DNA of 64,000 bases, taken from Oscillospiraceae bacterium. Lineage in GTDB: Bacteria; Bacillota; Clostridia; Oscillospirales; CAG-272. The notes beneath the pieces were generated by a model. The model saw only the letters and a program-made list of their open reading frames with translations. It was not told the DNA's origin and made no database searches. Both the position numbers and the translations under genes were made by a program. This document shows positions 26,075 to 35,713 of the stretch, piece by piece. Positions within the stretch are counted from its first letter, which is position 1. Each line of letters starts with the position of its first letter. Where the stretch lies: the NCBI GenBank assembly GCA_003343845.1, contig QAKK01000008.1:17847-81846 (forward strand), written 5' to 3'.

Positions 26075-26791
26075 ATGCAGAATTTGCGCAAAGACAGAGC
26101 CGAACTGGAAAAGACCATCGGCTACACCTTTGAGGATATAACGCTGCTGGAGACGGCGTTGACGCATTCGTCCTATTCCAACGAGGCGAAGGGGCGCGGC
26201 GCTGTCGTCGAGTGCAACGAGCGATTGGAGTTTCTCGGCGACTCGGTGCTTTCGCTGGTGGCGAGCGAATACCTGTTTGAAGCGTTTTCGGACTGTCCGG
26301 AGGGGGAACTCACCCGGATGCGTGCCGAGATCGTCTGTGAGCGCGCGCTCTGCGTCCTGGCAAAGAAGATCGGACTCGGTGCGTTCCTCTGCCTCGGGCA
26401 CGGCGAGGAGCTGGGCGGCGGACGCGAACGCCCGTCTCTGCTGGCAGACGCATTTGAGGCGCTGCTTGCCGCCATGTTTCTCGACAGCGGCAGAAACAAG
26501 GATCGCGTGGCGCAGTTTTTGCGCCCGCTCCTGATGGAGGAACTTGCAAAGCTGGAGATCAGCGGCGCGGCAAAGGATTTCAAGACCATTCTGCAGCAGG
26601 TCGTGCAGCAGGCGGGCGGCGAGATTCTCGAGTACTTCGTCGTGGACGAGCGCGGTCCCGACCATGACAAGCGCTTCACGGTCGAGGCGCGGCTCAACAG
26701 CAATGTCATCGGCCGCGGCGATGGCAGGAGCAAGCGCGCTGCCGAGCAAATGGCGGCAAAACAGGCGCTGGAGCTGTTCGGCGAAGAATGA
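26075..26791 (+). CDS. rnc: Ribonuclease III
   Basis: Double-strand-specific endonuclease for rRNA and mRNA processing. The catalytic domain has NERLEFLGDSVLS (about 48-60) and a second acidic cluster in LLADAFEALLAAMFLDSG. The double-stranded RNA-binding domain covers about 158-236 with RGDGRSKRAAEQMAAKQALE. Length 238, ribosome site AAAGGGAGACACC. It is followed by a large hairpin terminator and then smc. Confidence 0.98.
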   Translation: MQNLRKDRAELEKTIGYTFEDITLLETALTHSSYSNEAKGRGAVVECNERLEFLGDSVLSLVASEYLFEAFSDCPEGELTRMRAEIVCERALCVLAKKIGLGAFLCLGHGEELGGGRERPSLLADAFEALLAAMFLDSGRNKDRVAQFLRPLLMEELAKLEISGAAKDFKTILQQVVQQAGGEILEYFVVDERGPDHDKRFTVEARLNSNVIGRGDGRSKRAAEQMAAKQALELFGEE

Positions 26792-26797
26792 ACAAAA

Positions 26798-26866
26798 CGG
26801 GATTTTCCGAGCGGAAAAGAGGGCGGATACAGCTTTCTTTTCACCCGGAAAGTCCCGCTTTTTATT
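26798..26866 (+). terminator. Large hairpin terminator after rnc
   Basis: A 12-bp outer stem CGGGATTTTCCG (26798-26809) with 26846-26857, one G-T pair, and an inner seven-base stem GAAAAGA/TCTTTTC (26814-26820 with 26836-26842), followed by CTTTTTATTTT. It separates the plsX-rnc transcript from smc. Confidence 0.82.
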
Positions 26867-26888
26867 TTCAAATAATTCGGGAAATAGG

Positions 26889-26917
26889 TTGAAAAATGCG
26901 CCCGGTTGTTATATAAT
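26889..26917 (+). promoter_or_regulatory. Sigma-A promoter for smc
   Basis: TTGAAA (26889-26894), a 17-base spacer, TATAAT (26912-26917). It lies about 60 bases before the smc start, in a short AT-rich stretch. Confidence 0.85.
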
Positions 26918-26978
26918 ATATACTTAGCTATTATTATAATTTACGACAATGCAATTTTGACGAAACGGAGGGCTGCGC

Positions 26979-29900
26979 GTGTACCTGAAATCACTTGAAC
27001 TGCACGGTTTCAAGTCTTTTCCGAACAAAACGGTTCTGAATTTTGAACCGGGCGCGACTGTGGTCATCGGACCGAACGGCAGCGGCAAATCCAATATTTC
27101 GGACGCGATGCGCTGGGTGCTCGGCGAGATCTCCAGTAAGAACATCCGCGGCGCCAAAATGGAGGATGTCATTTTCGGCGGTGCGGATACGCGCAAGCCG
27201 ATGAGCTTCGCCGAGGTGTCTGTCACCTTTGACAACCGCACGGGCGAGCACCGCATGGATGTGCCGTATGACGAGATCACGGTCACCCGCCGTTATTTTC
27301 GCTCGGGCGAGAGCGAGTATTTCATCAACCGCAAGGCAGTGCGGCTCAAGGACATACATGAGCTGTTCATGAACACCGGCATCGGGCGCGAGGGTTATTC
27401 GGTCATCGGGCAGGGCAAGATCGCCGAGATCCTCTCGCGCAAAAGCGAGGACCGCCGCAACGTCTTTGAGGAGGCGGCGGGCATTGCCAAGTATCGTTAT
27501 AAAAAGCACGAGGCGGAGAAGAAACTTTCCGCCACCGACGAAAATTTGGTTCGCCTGACCGACATTGCGGGCGAACTCGGCAGCCGGGTCGGTCCGCTTG
27601 AAAAGGAGTCGCAGAAGGCGAAAAAATACCTCGACATTTACGAGGGCAAGAAGCGCGCGGACGTCAGCCTGTGGATCTACGACAGCGGCATTCTGCAGGG
27701 CAAAATTGCCGAAGCGGAAAAGGCGGTCAGTCTCTCCGCACATGAGCTGGAGGTCGCCGAGGACAGCCTGCGCTCGCTCGAAACGCAGAGCGACAAGCTG
27801 TTTGAGGAGAGCCAGCGCTCGAAGATGGTCTCCGAAAAGCTGCTCACCGAGATGAGCACGCTGAAGGAGCGGATCCATGAGGCGGACAGCGCCTATAAGG
27901 TCTCCGAAAACGAGATTGCGCATAAGACCGAGCTGCTGACGCAGTCCAATGCCGCCATTGAGACGGCGGCAGCGTCCACGGACGCCGTGCAGCGCGAATT
28001 TGCCGAGGTCGAGACGCAGACCGCGGCGGCAAAGGAAAATCTTGCGGCAGCCGAAACCGAGAAGAATACGCTCTTTGAGCGGCAGGCGGCGTGCGGCATG
28101 CGCGCCGATGCACTCGAACGCGAACTGGACGCAAAGCAGGTTGAAATTCAGAAGCTGCACGATGCGTCCGTAGACATCAAGGTGCGCGTCAGCGTACTGG
28201 AAAGCACCATCAGCACCGACAGCCTTGCAGGCGAGCAGGCGCGTGCCGAGATCACGGCATATGAGGAGGAGGCAAAGCGCTTCTCCGCAGAGATCGAACA
28301 GACGACCGCCGGCATCGACGCCTATAAGGAAAACGCGGCGAAGACCGATGCCATGCTTGCCACGCTTGCGGCGGCATGCGATGCGGCGCGCGGCAAAAAA
28401 GAGGATCTGCAGGCACAGGCGGCGGAGGAAAAGCTGCGGCTGGACGGCAGCACGCATCGCGCCGACGCGCTGCGGCGCATGGAGGAGCTGTTTGAGGGCT
28501 ATTCGGGCAGCGTCCGCTTTGTGATGCAGGCATATGACGAGGGCAGGATCCGCGGCGGCACGGTCTACGGACCGATCTCCAAGCTGATCAGCGTGCCCGA
28601 AAAATACGTCACCGCGATCGAAACCGCGCTCGGGGCGAATATTCAGAATATTGCGGTCGAAAATGAGGATGTGGCAAAGTCCGCGATCCGCGTCCTGAAG
28701 GACGCACACGCGGGGCGCGCCACCTTCTATCCGCTCACTTCCGCTACGGCGCAGGACGAGACCGAGGAGATGATCCGCGCGCGGAAGTACGCGGGCTATA
28801 TCGGCAGAGCGGATCTGCTGTTTGACTACGACAAGAAGTTTGCCGAGGTCATGCGCAGCATTCTCGGCAGAACTCTGATTTTTGACACGCTTGACAATGC
28901 GTCGAAGATGGCGCGGGAACAGAAGTACCACGTCAAGGTCGTCACGCTCGACGGGCAGATCATCAACGCGGGCGGCTCCTACACGGGCGGCTCGGTGCGC
29001 CGCGACAGCGGCATTCTGACCCGCTCGGCGGAGATCCGATCGCTCGACAAGGCGGCAGCGGCGTCGGAGAAGGCGCTTGCCGCGCTGGAAAAACAGATTG
29101 CCGAGGCGCAGAAGGAAGAGCAGGATGCGCAGACGCGCCACGCAGGCGCCGTGCAGCAAAAGGAAATTGTCATGACGCTGATCGCGTCCGAGAATGCGCA
29201 TCTTGAGGCGCTGCGCGCAAAGCTCGAGACCAATACGGGGCTGCGGGAAAAGCTGAATGCGGACGTCGAACGTCTGCGCGACCAGCACAGCGGCTTTGAA
29301 AGTGAAATCGCGGCACTGAAGGCGGAGGAAGCCGCCAACGGGCAGAAGATCGAAGCGCTCCGCGCATACCGCGCGGGAAAAGACGAGGAACGGAACGACG
29401 CCATCGACGAGGGACGTGAGCTGGAACGCCGCGTTGCACAGACCGATGTCCGCGTCGCTGAGATTCGCAAGGATATTGAGGCGCTCGATGCCCGCCGCGC
29501 AGCACTCGGCGCAAGGATGCGCGAGATCGCCGAGACCGTGGCGGCAGCGCAGGGAGCGATCAGCCGCCTGACAGGCGAGATTGGCGCGCTGCGCCGCGCC
29601 GGCGAAGAAAACCGCGAGGAGACTGCGAAGATGATGGCACGCCTCGAGATCGTCACAAGCGAGCGAGGGGATGCCGAGATCGGCACGGCGGAATATGAGC
29701 AGAAATTGCAGGAAGTGCGGCTGAAAACACGGGAGCGGAACAACCAGAAGGAGCTCATTCTCGCCGCGCACAACAAAAACGAGATCCGCCTGCGGTCGCT
29801 CTGCGCCGAGGCGGACAAACAGTCCGAGCGGATGAACGAGGAATATGAGCTGACCTTTGCCGCGGCGCTTGCGCTCGGCTATCCGCCGCTTGCGGAGAGC

Positions 29901-30566
29901 GAATACAGCGCCTGCCGCGCGGCTGCGGCGGAGTATCGTCGACAGATGAAGTCGATCGGTCCGGTCAATCTCGGCTCGATCGAGGAATACAAACAGGTGC
30001 GTGAACGTTATGACGAGATGTCGGCGCAGATCGCCGACCTGACCAAATCCAAGGCGGAGCTGACCACGGTCATCAACCGACTGGAAAACGAGATGCGCGG
30101 GCAGTTTGTCGATGCGTTCAACCGGATCAACGACAATTTCGCCAAGGTGTTTGTCGAACTGTTCGGCGGCGGCACGGCAGAGCTTGTGCTGACCGAGCCG
30201 GAGGACGTCCTGAACAGCGGCATCGAGATCAAGGCGGCGCCGCCCGGCAAGATCATCAAGAGCCTGACGCTGCTTTCGGGCGGCGAACAGGCGTTTGTGG
30301 CGATCGCGCTGTTCTTTGCGATCCTCAAGGTCAACCCGTCGCCGTTCTGCATCCTCGATGAGATCGAGGCAGCGCTCGATGAGGTGAACGTGTCGCGCTT
30401 TGCCGACTATGTCAAGCACATGTCGGACGAGACGCAGTTTGTGCTCATCACGCATCGCCGCGGCACGATGGAGGCGGCGGATCGCATCTACGGCGTCACT
30501 ATGCCGGAGCGCGGCATCTCCAAGGTGCTGGCGCTGAACGTCAAAGATATTGAACTGAATGTATAA
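26979..30566 (+). CDS. smc: Chromosome partition protein SMC
   Basis: Condensin ATPase that works with ScpA and ScpB, both encoded at 12425-13841. Walker A is GPNGSGKSN (about 31-39) in the N-terminal half head. Two long coiled coils flank the hinge (about 510-670, with GYIGRADLLF and NAGGSYTGGSVRRDSGIL). The signature LSGGEQAFVAIALFFA is near 1099 and Walker B FCILDEIEAALDE near 1122. The start is GTG at 26979, ten bases after GGAGGG. The 1195 residues are full length. ftsY follows after 14 bases, as in Bacillus. Confidence 0.98.
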   Translation: MYLKSLELHGFKSFPNKTVLNFEPGATVVIGPNGSGKSNISDAMRWVLGEISSKNIRGAKMEDVIFGGADTRKPMSFAEVSVTFDNRTGEHRMDVPYDEITVTRRYFRSGESEYFINRKAVRLKDIHELFMNTGIGREGYSVIGQGKIAEILSRKSEDRRNVFEEAAGIAKYRYKKHEAEKKLSATDENLVRLTDIAGELGSRVGPLEKESQKAKKYLDIYEGKKRADVSLWIYDSGILQGKIAEAEKAVSLSAHELEVAEDSLRSLETQSDKLFEESQRSKMVSEKLLTEMSTLKERIHEADSAYKVSENEIAHKTELLTQSNAAIETAAASTDAVQREFAEVETQTAAAKENLAAAETEKNTLFERQAACGMRADALERELDAKQVEIQKLHDASVDIKVRVSVLESTISTDSLAGEQARAEITAYEEEAKRFSAEIEQTTAGIDAYKENAAKTDAMLATLAAACDAARGKKEDLQAQAAEEKLRLDGSTHRADALRRMEELFEGYSGSVRFVMQAYDEGRIRGGTVYGPISKLISVPEKYVTAIETALGANIQNIAVENEDVAKSAIRVLKDAHAGRATFYPLTSATAQDETEEMIRARKYAGYIGRADLLFDYDKKFAEVMRSILGRTLIFDTLDNASKMAREQKYHVKVVTLDGQIINAGGSYTGGSVRRDSGILTRSAEIRSLDKAAAASEKALAALEKQIAEAQKEEQDAQTRHAGAVQQKEIVMTLIASENAHLEALRAKLETNTGLREKLNADVERLRDQHSGFESEIAALKAEEAANGQKIEALRAYRAGKDEERNDAIDEGRELERRVAQTDVRVAEIRKDIEALDARRAALGARMREIAETVAAAQGAISRLTGEIGALRRAGEENREETAKMMARLEIVTSERGDAEIGTAEYEQKLQEVRLKTRERNNQKELILAAHNKNEIRLRSLCAEADKQSERMNEEYELTFAAALALGYPPLAESEYSACRAAAAEYRRQMKSIGPVNLGSIEEYKQVRERYDEMSAQIADLTKSKAELTTVINRLENEMRGQFVDAFNRINDNFAKVFVELFGGGTAELVLTEPEDVLNSGIEIKAAPPGKIIKSLTLLSGGEQAFVAIALFFAILKVNPSPFCILDEIEAALDEVNVSRFADYVKHMSDETQFVLITHRRGTMEAADRIYGVTMPERGISKVLALNVKDIELNV

Positions 30567-30580
30567 GTCAAGAGGAAAAC

Positions 30581-31486
30581 ATGGGATTTTTTGAAAAACT
30601 GAAAGAAGGACTCGCCAAGACGAAGAGCGCCTTCGTCTCGCAGGTGGACAACCTGTTCAAGAGCTTTGTCAAGGTGGATGAGGAGCTGTTCGACGAGCTG
30701 GAGGAGCTGCTCATCTGCGCCGACGTCGGCGTCGGCGCGACCGAGGAGATCCTCGACAAGCTGCGCGATCGCGTCAAGAGCGAGCGGCTGACCGACGGCG
30801 AGCAGGTGAAGGCGGCGCTGCGCGAGATCATGGCAGACATGATCGGCGAAGGAGAGCCGCTGAAGCTTGGCACAAAGCCGTCTGTGCTGCTCATCATCGG
30901 CGTCAACGGCGTCGGCAAAACAACGTCGATCGGCAAGATCGCGGCGCAGCTGAAAGCCGACGGCAAAAAAGTGGTCGTTGCGGCGGCGGATACCTTCCGC
31001 GCGGCGGCGATCGATCAGCTTGCCGTGTGGTGTGACCGCGCGGGCGTCGATCTCATCAAGCAGAGCGAGGGCTCCGACCCCGCTGCCGTCGTGTATGACG
31101 CAGTCAGCGCCGCCAAGGGGCGGAATGCGGACGTGCTGATCGTGGATACGGCTGGCAGACTGCACAACAAGAAGAACCTGATGGACGAGCTTGCCAAGAT
31201 CGACCGTGTGCTCTCCCGCGAGCTGCCGGGCGCCGACCGCGAAACGCTGCTCGTGCTGGATGCGACGACCGGACAGAACGCCATCATGCAGGCAAAGGAA
31301 TTCAAGCATGCGGCAAACATCACCGGGTTGATTCTGACCAAGCTGGACGGCACCGCCAAGGGCGGATGCGTCTTCTCCATCAAGGGTGAGCTCGACGTGC
31401 CGGTCAAATACATCGGCGTCGGCGAGAAGATCGACGACATGCAGCCCTTCAACGCGCAGGATTTTGTCCGCGCCATGTTTGCGTGA
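30581..31486 (+). CDS. ftsY: Signal recognition particle receptor FtsY
   Basis: GTPase that docks ribosome-SRP complexes at the membrane. The short N-terminal A region and helical N domain (about 1-95) are followed by the G domain: GVNGVGKTTSIGKIA (about 107), DTFRAAA, VDTAGRLHNKKNLMDEL (about 188) and TKLDGTAKGG (about 253). Length 301. The smc-ftsY operon order is conserved. The ribosome site is GAGGAAAAC. Confidence 0.97.
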   Translation: MGFFEKLKEGLAKTKSAFVSQVDNLFKSFVKVDEELFDELEELLICADVGVGATEEILDKLRDRVKSERLTDGEQVKAALREIMADMIGEGEPLKLGTKPSVLLIIGVNGVGKTTSIGKIAAQLKADGKKVVVAAADTFRAAAIDQLAVWCDRAGVDLIKQSEGSDPAAVVYDAVSAAKGRNADVLIVDTAGRLHNKKNLMDELAKIDRVLSRELPGADRETLLVLDATTGQNAIMQAKEFKHAANITGLILTKLDGTAKGGCVFSIKGELDVPVKYIGVGEKIDDMQPFNAQDFVRAMFA

Positions 31487-31491
31487 GCGCC

Positions 31492-32091
31492 ATGAAGATT
31501 CTGCTTGCTTCTCACAACAAAAACAAGATCGCGGAGCTGGAAGCGCTCCTGAAAACCGTATGTGCCGATGCGGAGGTCGTTTCGCTTTCGGATGTCGGCT
31601 TCACCGACGAGATCATCGAAGACGGCACGACGTTTGAGGAAAACGCGCTGATCAAAGCGCGCACCGGCGCGCGGCTCGGTTACATCACGGTTGCCGACGA
31701 CTCGGGGCTGATGGTCGATGCGCTCGGCGGCGCACCCGGCGTCTATTCCGCACGCTATGCGGGCGAGGACGGCAATACCGAGAAGAACAATGCAAAGCTG
31801 CTTGCGGCATTGCAGGGGGTACCGCAGGATAAGCGCACGGCGCATTTTGTCTCGGTGGTTGCCTGCGTGTTCCCGGACGGCAGGGAAGACATCGTGGTCC
31901 GCGGCGAATGCCCCGGCGAGATCCTGACATCCCCGCGCGGCAAGACTGGCTTCGGCTACGATCCGCTCTTCTGGTATGCGCCGTTTGGTAAGACCTATGC
32001 CGAGATGACCGCCGAGGAGAAAAATTCAATCAGCCATCGCGGCGTCGCCATGCAGGCGTTCGCAAAAGCGTTTGCAAAACTGAAATTCTGA
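31492..32091 (+). CDS. rdgB: XTP/dITP diphosphatase (RdgB/HAM1)
   Basis: Hydrolyses inosine- and xanthosine-type triphosphates to keep them out of DNA. It begins KILLASHNKNKIAELEALL and has VADDSGLMVDALGGAPGVYSARYAG and TGFGYDPLFWYAPFGKTYAEM. ATG 31492 matches family starts (199 residues). A GTG at 31483 overlaps the ftsY stop as GTGA and would allow coupled re-initiation; neither has a strong ribosome site. Confidence 0.95.
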   Translation: MKILLASHNKNKIAELEALLKTVCADAEVVSLSDVGFTDEIIEDGTTFEENALIKARTGARLGYITVADDSGLMVDALGGAPGVYSARYAGEDGNTEKNNAKLLAALQGVPQDKRTAHFVSVVACVFPDGREDIVVRGECPGEILTSPRGKTGFGYDPLFWYAPFGKTYAEMTAEEKNSISHRGVAMQAFAKAFAKLKF

Positions 32092-32099
32092 GGAAAACT

Positions 32100-32396
32100 A
32101 TGCTGACAAGTAAACAGAGAGCTGCCCTGCGTGCCATGGGCAACCCGCTTGAAACCATCTTTCAGATCGGCAAAGGCGGCATCACGGACGAGACTGCAAA
32201 ACAGATTGCCAACGCGCTCGAGGCACGCGAACTGATCAAAGCGCGCGTACTGGAAAACAGCGGCTATACCGCGCGCGAGGCGGCGGATGCGCTCGCCGCG
32301 GCAACCGGCGCGGACGTGGTTGCCGTCTGCGGCACACGTTTCCTGCTGTACCGCGAATCCGTGCATAAAAAGAGAATTGACATTGAAAAAATATAA
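32100..32396 (+). CDS. yhbY: YhbY-type CRM domain RNA-binding protein
   Basis: A 98-residue single CRM domain associated with 50S precursors. LTSKQRAALRAMGNPLETIF, QIGKGGITDETAKQIANALE (the GxxG loop) and a final FLLYRES strand match the family. The nadD start lies within its last 14 bases. The ribosome site is GAGGAAAACT. Confidence 0.95.
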   Translation: MLTSKQRAALRAMGNPLETIFQIGKGGITDETAKQIANALEARELIKARVLENSGYTAREAADALAAATGADVVAVCGTRFLLYRESVHKKRIDIEKI

Positions 32397-33015
32397 GAAA
32401 TTGCTGATCTTCGGCGGCACCTTTTCGCCGGTGCACAACGGGCATCTGCGCGCCATGCAGGCGTGCTGCGCGGCGACATCACCCGATGTGCTCTATGTGA
32501 TCCCCACCGCCACGCCGCCGCACAAGGTGCGGCATGACGGCGCGACCGACAAAGAGCGCATGGACATGCTGCATCTCGCCGTCGGGACGCTGCACACCGC
32601 GTGCCCCGTCGTCGTCTCGGACATCGAGCTTCTGCGCGGCGGCGCAAGCTACACGGTGGACACCGTGGAGGCGCTTTCACCGCTTGCCGACCGCATTCTT
32701 GTATACTGCGGCACGGATATGCTGCTCACGCTGGACGAATGGCATGACGCGGCGCGCCTGATGCGTGCGGCGGAATTTGTCTGTATGCAGCGGGAGGGCG
32801 ATGCAAGGCTGCACGATGCGATTCTGCACAAAATTGCCGCATTGCAAAATACCTACGGCGCACGGATCACGCTGATCCCGGATGTGCCGTTTGAGGTCTC
32901 TTCCAGTGAGATCCGCGCGCGTGCGGCGCGCGGCGAAACCATTGAACCTTTTGTGCCGCACGGCGTTGCCGACTACATTGCGGCGCACGAACTCTACAAA
33001 CATGCTGACACCTGA
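32383..33015 (+). CDS. nadD: Nicotinate-nucleotide adenylyltransferase
   Basis: Adenylates nicotinate mononucleotide in NAD synthesis. GGTFSPVHNGHLRAM carries the HxGH nucleotidyltransferase motif, and VSSSEIRARAARGE is the ISSTxIR-like motif. The only sensible start is TTG at 32383, inside the yhbY end, with AAAGAG nine to ten bases upstream; it gives 210 residues. The yhbY-nadD-yqeK order is conserved in Firmicutes, and the chained overlaps suggest coupled translation. Confidence 0.95.
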   Translation: MKKYKKLLIFGGTFSPVHNGHLRAMQACCAATSPDVLYVIPTATPPHKVRHDGATDKERMDMLHLAVGTLHTACPVVVSDIELLRGGASYTVDTVEALSPLADRILVYCGTDMLLTLDEWHDAARLMRAAEFVCMQREGDARLHDAILHKIAALQNTYGARITLIPDVPFEVSSSEIRARAARGETIEPFVPHGVADYIAAHELYKHADT

Positions 33016-33679
33016 AATCGAGAAAAAAATTGAGGCGCTCCGCGCCTCTGTCACATCCCGGCTCGGGGAATTCCGCGCAAATCATGTGCTTTCCACCGAG
33101 GGGGAGGCGGCGCGCATCGCCTCCGTATATTTGCCGGATGACGAAGAAAAAGTGAGGATTTCGGCGCTTTTGCACGACATAACAAAGGAATATACAAAGG
33201 AACAGCAGCTTGCTGTTTTCGCAGACTTCGGTGTGCAGGTCGATGCCGTTATGCGCATGTCGCCCAAAGTGTTCCATGCGCACACGGCGGCGCTGCTTAT
33301 CCCGCGGGAATATCCCGAATTTGCAGACCCCGCAGTGTTGTCCGCCGTGGATAAGCATACTACCGGCAGTGCGGACATGTCGCTCATGGACTGCATCATT
33401 TACCTTGCCGACTACATCGAGCCGACACGGAAATTTGAGGACTGCAAAAAGCTGCGGGCATACTTCTGGGACGGCATTCACGCCGGGAATACCGAGGCGG
33501 AGAACCTGACGCATTTGTATAGAACGATGGTGCTGTCCTTTGACCTCACCATGGGAAACCTGATCGACGAGGGGTGCGTGATCGCGCCCGACACAGTCGC
33601 GGCGCGCAATGCCTTTCTTGTAAAGCTTGCCGTCGGCGGCACAGAGGAGAAAAACGGGAATGGAACAGAACAATCATAA
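33002..33679 (+). CDS. yqeK: HD-domain diadenosine tetraphosphatase YqeK
   Basis: YqeK symmetrically cleaves Ap4A. The HD metal site is seen as LLHDITKEYT with further histidines at VFHAHTAALL and VDKHTTG, and the last ligand in IYLADYIEPTRK. ATG 33002 lies 14 bases inside nadD and gives 225 residues. The C-terminal 20 residues overlap the LCP gene start. Confidence 0.95.
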   Translation: MLTPEIEKKIEALRASVTSRLGEFRANHVLSTEGEAARIASVYLPDDEEKVRISALLHDITKEYTKEQQLAVFADFGVQVDAVMRMSPKVFHAHTAALLIPREYPEFADPAVLSAVDKHTTGSADMSLMDCIIYLADYIEPTRKFEDCKKLRAYFWDGIHAGNTEAENLTHLYRTMVLSFDLTMGNLIDEGCVIAPDTVAARNAFLVKLAVGGTEEKNGNGTEQS

Positions 33680-35267
33680 TATGGAAAATAAGGAAGAACA
33701 ACACCACAGCGCGCAGAAACGGCGCGTACCGGCACAGCGCGCACATGCATCGGCGCCGCAGGCAAACCATGCACAAAGCGGCAATACGACAGGCAATACT
33801 GTAGGCAATGCAGGCTATCCCCGTCGCCGCAAGAAAAACAGCGGCGCGATCATCACGGTCGCCGTTATCGCGCTGTTTGTCATCCTTGCCGCCGCCGTGA
33901 TGGCGCTGCTGTTCTACAAGCCGACCTTCGGACCGGATGACCACCCACTGAATTCCGACGATATGTCCGGCGTCATTCTGACCGACGCCAGCGGCAATGT
34001 CGTGCCGGATGTGGTGCGCGATGAAGAAAGAGTCAACTTTCTGATCATGGGCAGAGACCGCTGGGCGTTCAACACGGATGTCATCATGCTGCTGTCCTAT
34101 GATGTGAAGAACGGGGCAATCAGCCTGATGCAGTTCCCGCGCGACACCTATTTTGACGTCGGGCAGGGCAACTGCAAGATCAATGCCGCACTGGCGATGT
34201 TTTACAATCGCCGCCGCCGCGAGGGACTGTCGGATGATGATGCCTATAAGGCAGCCATGTCGGATATGGAAAAGTCGATTGAAGATGTCTTCCGCATCAC
34301 GATCGACTATTATGCGATCATGAACCTGAACGGCTTTGTCAACATCATTGATGCGCTCGGCGGTGTGGAGATGGATGTCCCCACCCGGATGTACTACAAG
34401 GACCCGGCACAGAATCTGACAATTGATCTGCAGCCCGGTTTGCAAACGCTGACCGGCGCACAGGCGGAGCAGTTTGTCCGTTTCCGCAAGGGCTATGTCG
34501 AGGGCGACATCGGACGCGTGGATGCACAGAAGCTGTTCATCGGCGCCTGCATCGCACAGGTGAAGAAAAACTTCAATGTTTCCACCATCTCGACGGTGAT
34601 GGATCAGGTCATGAAGAATGTCGTCACCGACATTCCGCTTCAGGACATGGTGTATTACGCCAAGAGCGCGCTTTCGGTCGATCTCTCCAAGATCACGATG
34701 CTGACGCTGCCGGGCATCCAGTGCCGTCAGCATAACGACAGCGGCACCTGGTATTATGTTGCCTACCGCGACGGCACGGTCGCCGCCCTCAACAAGTATT
34801 TCAATACCTATAACTTTGACATCACGCCGGAGATCTTCGACCGTGACGATGTGCTCTACGACGACAACGGCTCGTATATGCATTCCATCTACCTGACGAA
34901 GAATGAGGAGGAGGAATCCTACACGGCGGACAAGACCGACGACATCTATATTTACCGCTACAGCTCCACCGGTACAAAGCCGTCCACCACGGCGTCAACC
35001 GAGGTGACCGAGCCGGCTGAAACGCCTGTACCCGAGGGGAGTGACAGCACGGTTGAAACCGATCTCACTGTCGGGAGCGACGGGGATGTACATACCGATG
35101 ATACCGATGAGCCGCCCGTGACCGATGCGCCGGAGGACACCGCGCCCTTTGAGACCGTCGATGTGCCCGCAGATACGACCGGGGAAAACGAGGCAGGCGA
35201 GGACGCGGCGTCAACCTCGGAGATTGAAGTCACCGATGCTCCGACTGAGCCTGACGAGAATAACTGA
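33660..35267 (+). CDS. LytR-CpsA-Psr (LCP) family cell wall glycopolymer transferase
   Basis: LCP proteins attach teichoic acids or polysaccharides to peptidoglycan at the outer membrane face. A cytoplasmic lead of about 57 residues rich in N, Q and H is followed by one membrane helix (about 60-85) and the LCP domain (about 125-360), with LIMGRDRWAFNTDVIMLLSYD and MQFPRDTYFDV supplying the usual D and R residues. The last 90 residues are an acidic T/D/E-rich tail, probably disordered. ATG 33660 has GGAG about 11 bases upstream and overlaps yqeK by 20 bases. Length 535. Confidence 0.93.
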   Translation: MEQNNHNMENKEEQHHSAQKRRVPAQRAHASAPQANHAQSGNTTGNTVGNAGYPRRRKKNSGAIITVAVIALFVILAAAVMALLFYKPTFGPDDHPLNSDDMSGVILTDASGNVVPDVVRDEERVNFLIMGRDRWAFNTDVIMLLSYDVKNGAISLMQFPRDTYFDVGQGNCKINAALAMFYNRRRREGLSDDDAYKAAMSDMEKSIEDVFRITIDYYAIMNLNGFVNIIDALGGVEMDVPTRMYYKDPAQNLTIDLQPGLQTLTGAQAEQFVRFRKGYVEGDIGRVDAQKLFIGACIAQVKKNFNVSTISTVMDQVMKNVVTDIPLQDMVYYAKSALSVDLSKITMLTLPGIQCRQHNDSGTWYYVAYRDGTVAALNKYFNTYNFDITPEIFDRDDVLYDDNGSYMHSIYLTKNEEEESYTADKTDDIYIYRYSSTGTKPSTTASTEVTEPAETPVPEGSDSTVETDLTVGSDGDVHTDDTDEPPVTDAPEDTAPFETVDVPADTTGENEAGEDAASTSEIEVTDAPTEPDENN

Positions 35268-35281
35268 AAAGGATAAAGCAT

Positions 35282-35713
35282 ATGACCGAAACAAAATTTG
35301 ATCCGAACGATCCGCGCGCGCTTGCCGAATTCTGCGTGCGCGTGCTGGATTCCAAGAATGCAAGCGACATCCGCCTCTTCTATGTGGAGGAGCAGACGAT
35401 CGTCGCGGACTATTATGTGATCTGCTGCGGACGCTCGACCACGCATGTGAGCGCGCTTTCCGACGAGCTGGAGTATCAGGCTGGGCTGCACGGCAAGCCA
35501 ATGACGCGCGTCGAGGGCAGAAACGGCGGCACCTGGGTGTTGATGGACTATGATTCGGTGCTTGTGCATATTTTCACGCGCGACACGCGCGACTTCTACA
35601 AGCTGGAGAAGCTCTACAGCGCAGAGAATGAAATTGACATCAAAAATCTTCTGACAGACGCAAAAGCGCCGTCGGACAGCGAGGATAGAGAAGATGAAGC
35701 AAGCGAAGTATGA
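35282..35713 (+). CDS. rsfS: Ribosomal silencing factor RsfS
   Basis: Binds L14 and blocks subunit joining under starvation. DIRLFYVEEQTIVADYYVICCG, STTHVSALSDELE and WVLMDYDSVLVHIFTRDTRDFYKLEKLY are diagnostic. The 143 residues include an acidic C-terminal tail that overlaps the leuS start by 20 bases. The ribosome site is AAAGGATAAAGCAT. It sits in the usual yqeK-LCP-rsfS-leuS order. Confidence 0.96.
   Translation: MTETKFDPNDPRALAEFCVRVLDSKNASDIRLFYVEEQTIVADYYVICCGRSTTHVSALSDELEYQAGLHGKPMTRVEGRNGGTWVLMDYDSVLVHIFTRDTRDFYKLEKLYSAENEIDIKNLLTDAKAPSDSEDREDEASEV

Noticed and set aside
26991..30455. 1154-codon open frame on the minus strand opposite smc
   Set aside because: Antisense to a certain gene and without recognisable domains.
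35268..35693. T-box leader for leuS
   Set aside because: leuS starts inside rsfS and no T-box core or terminator is present.
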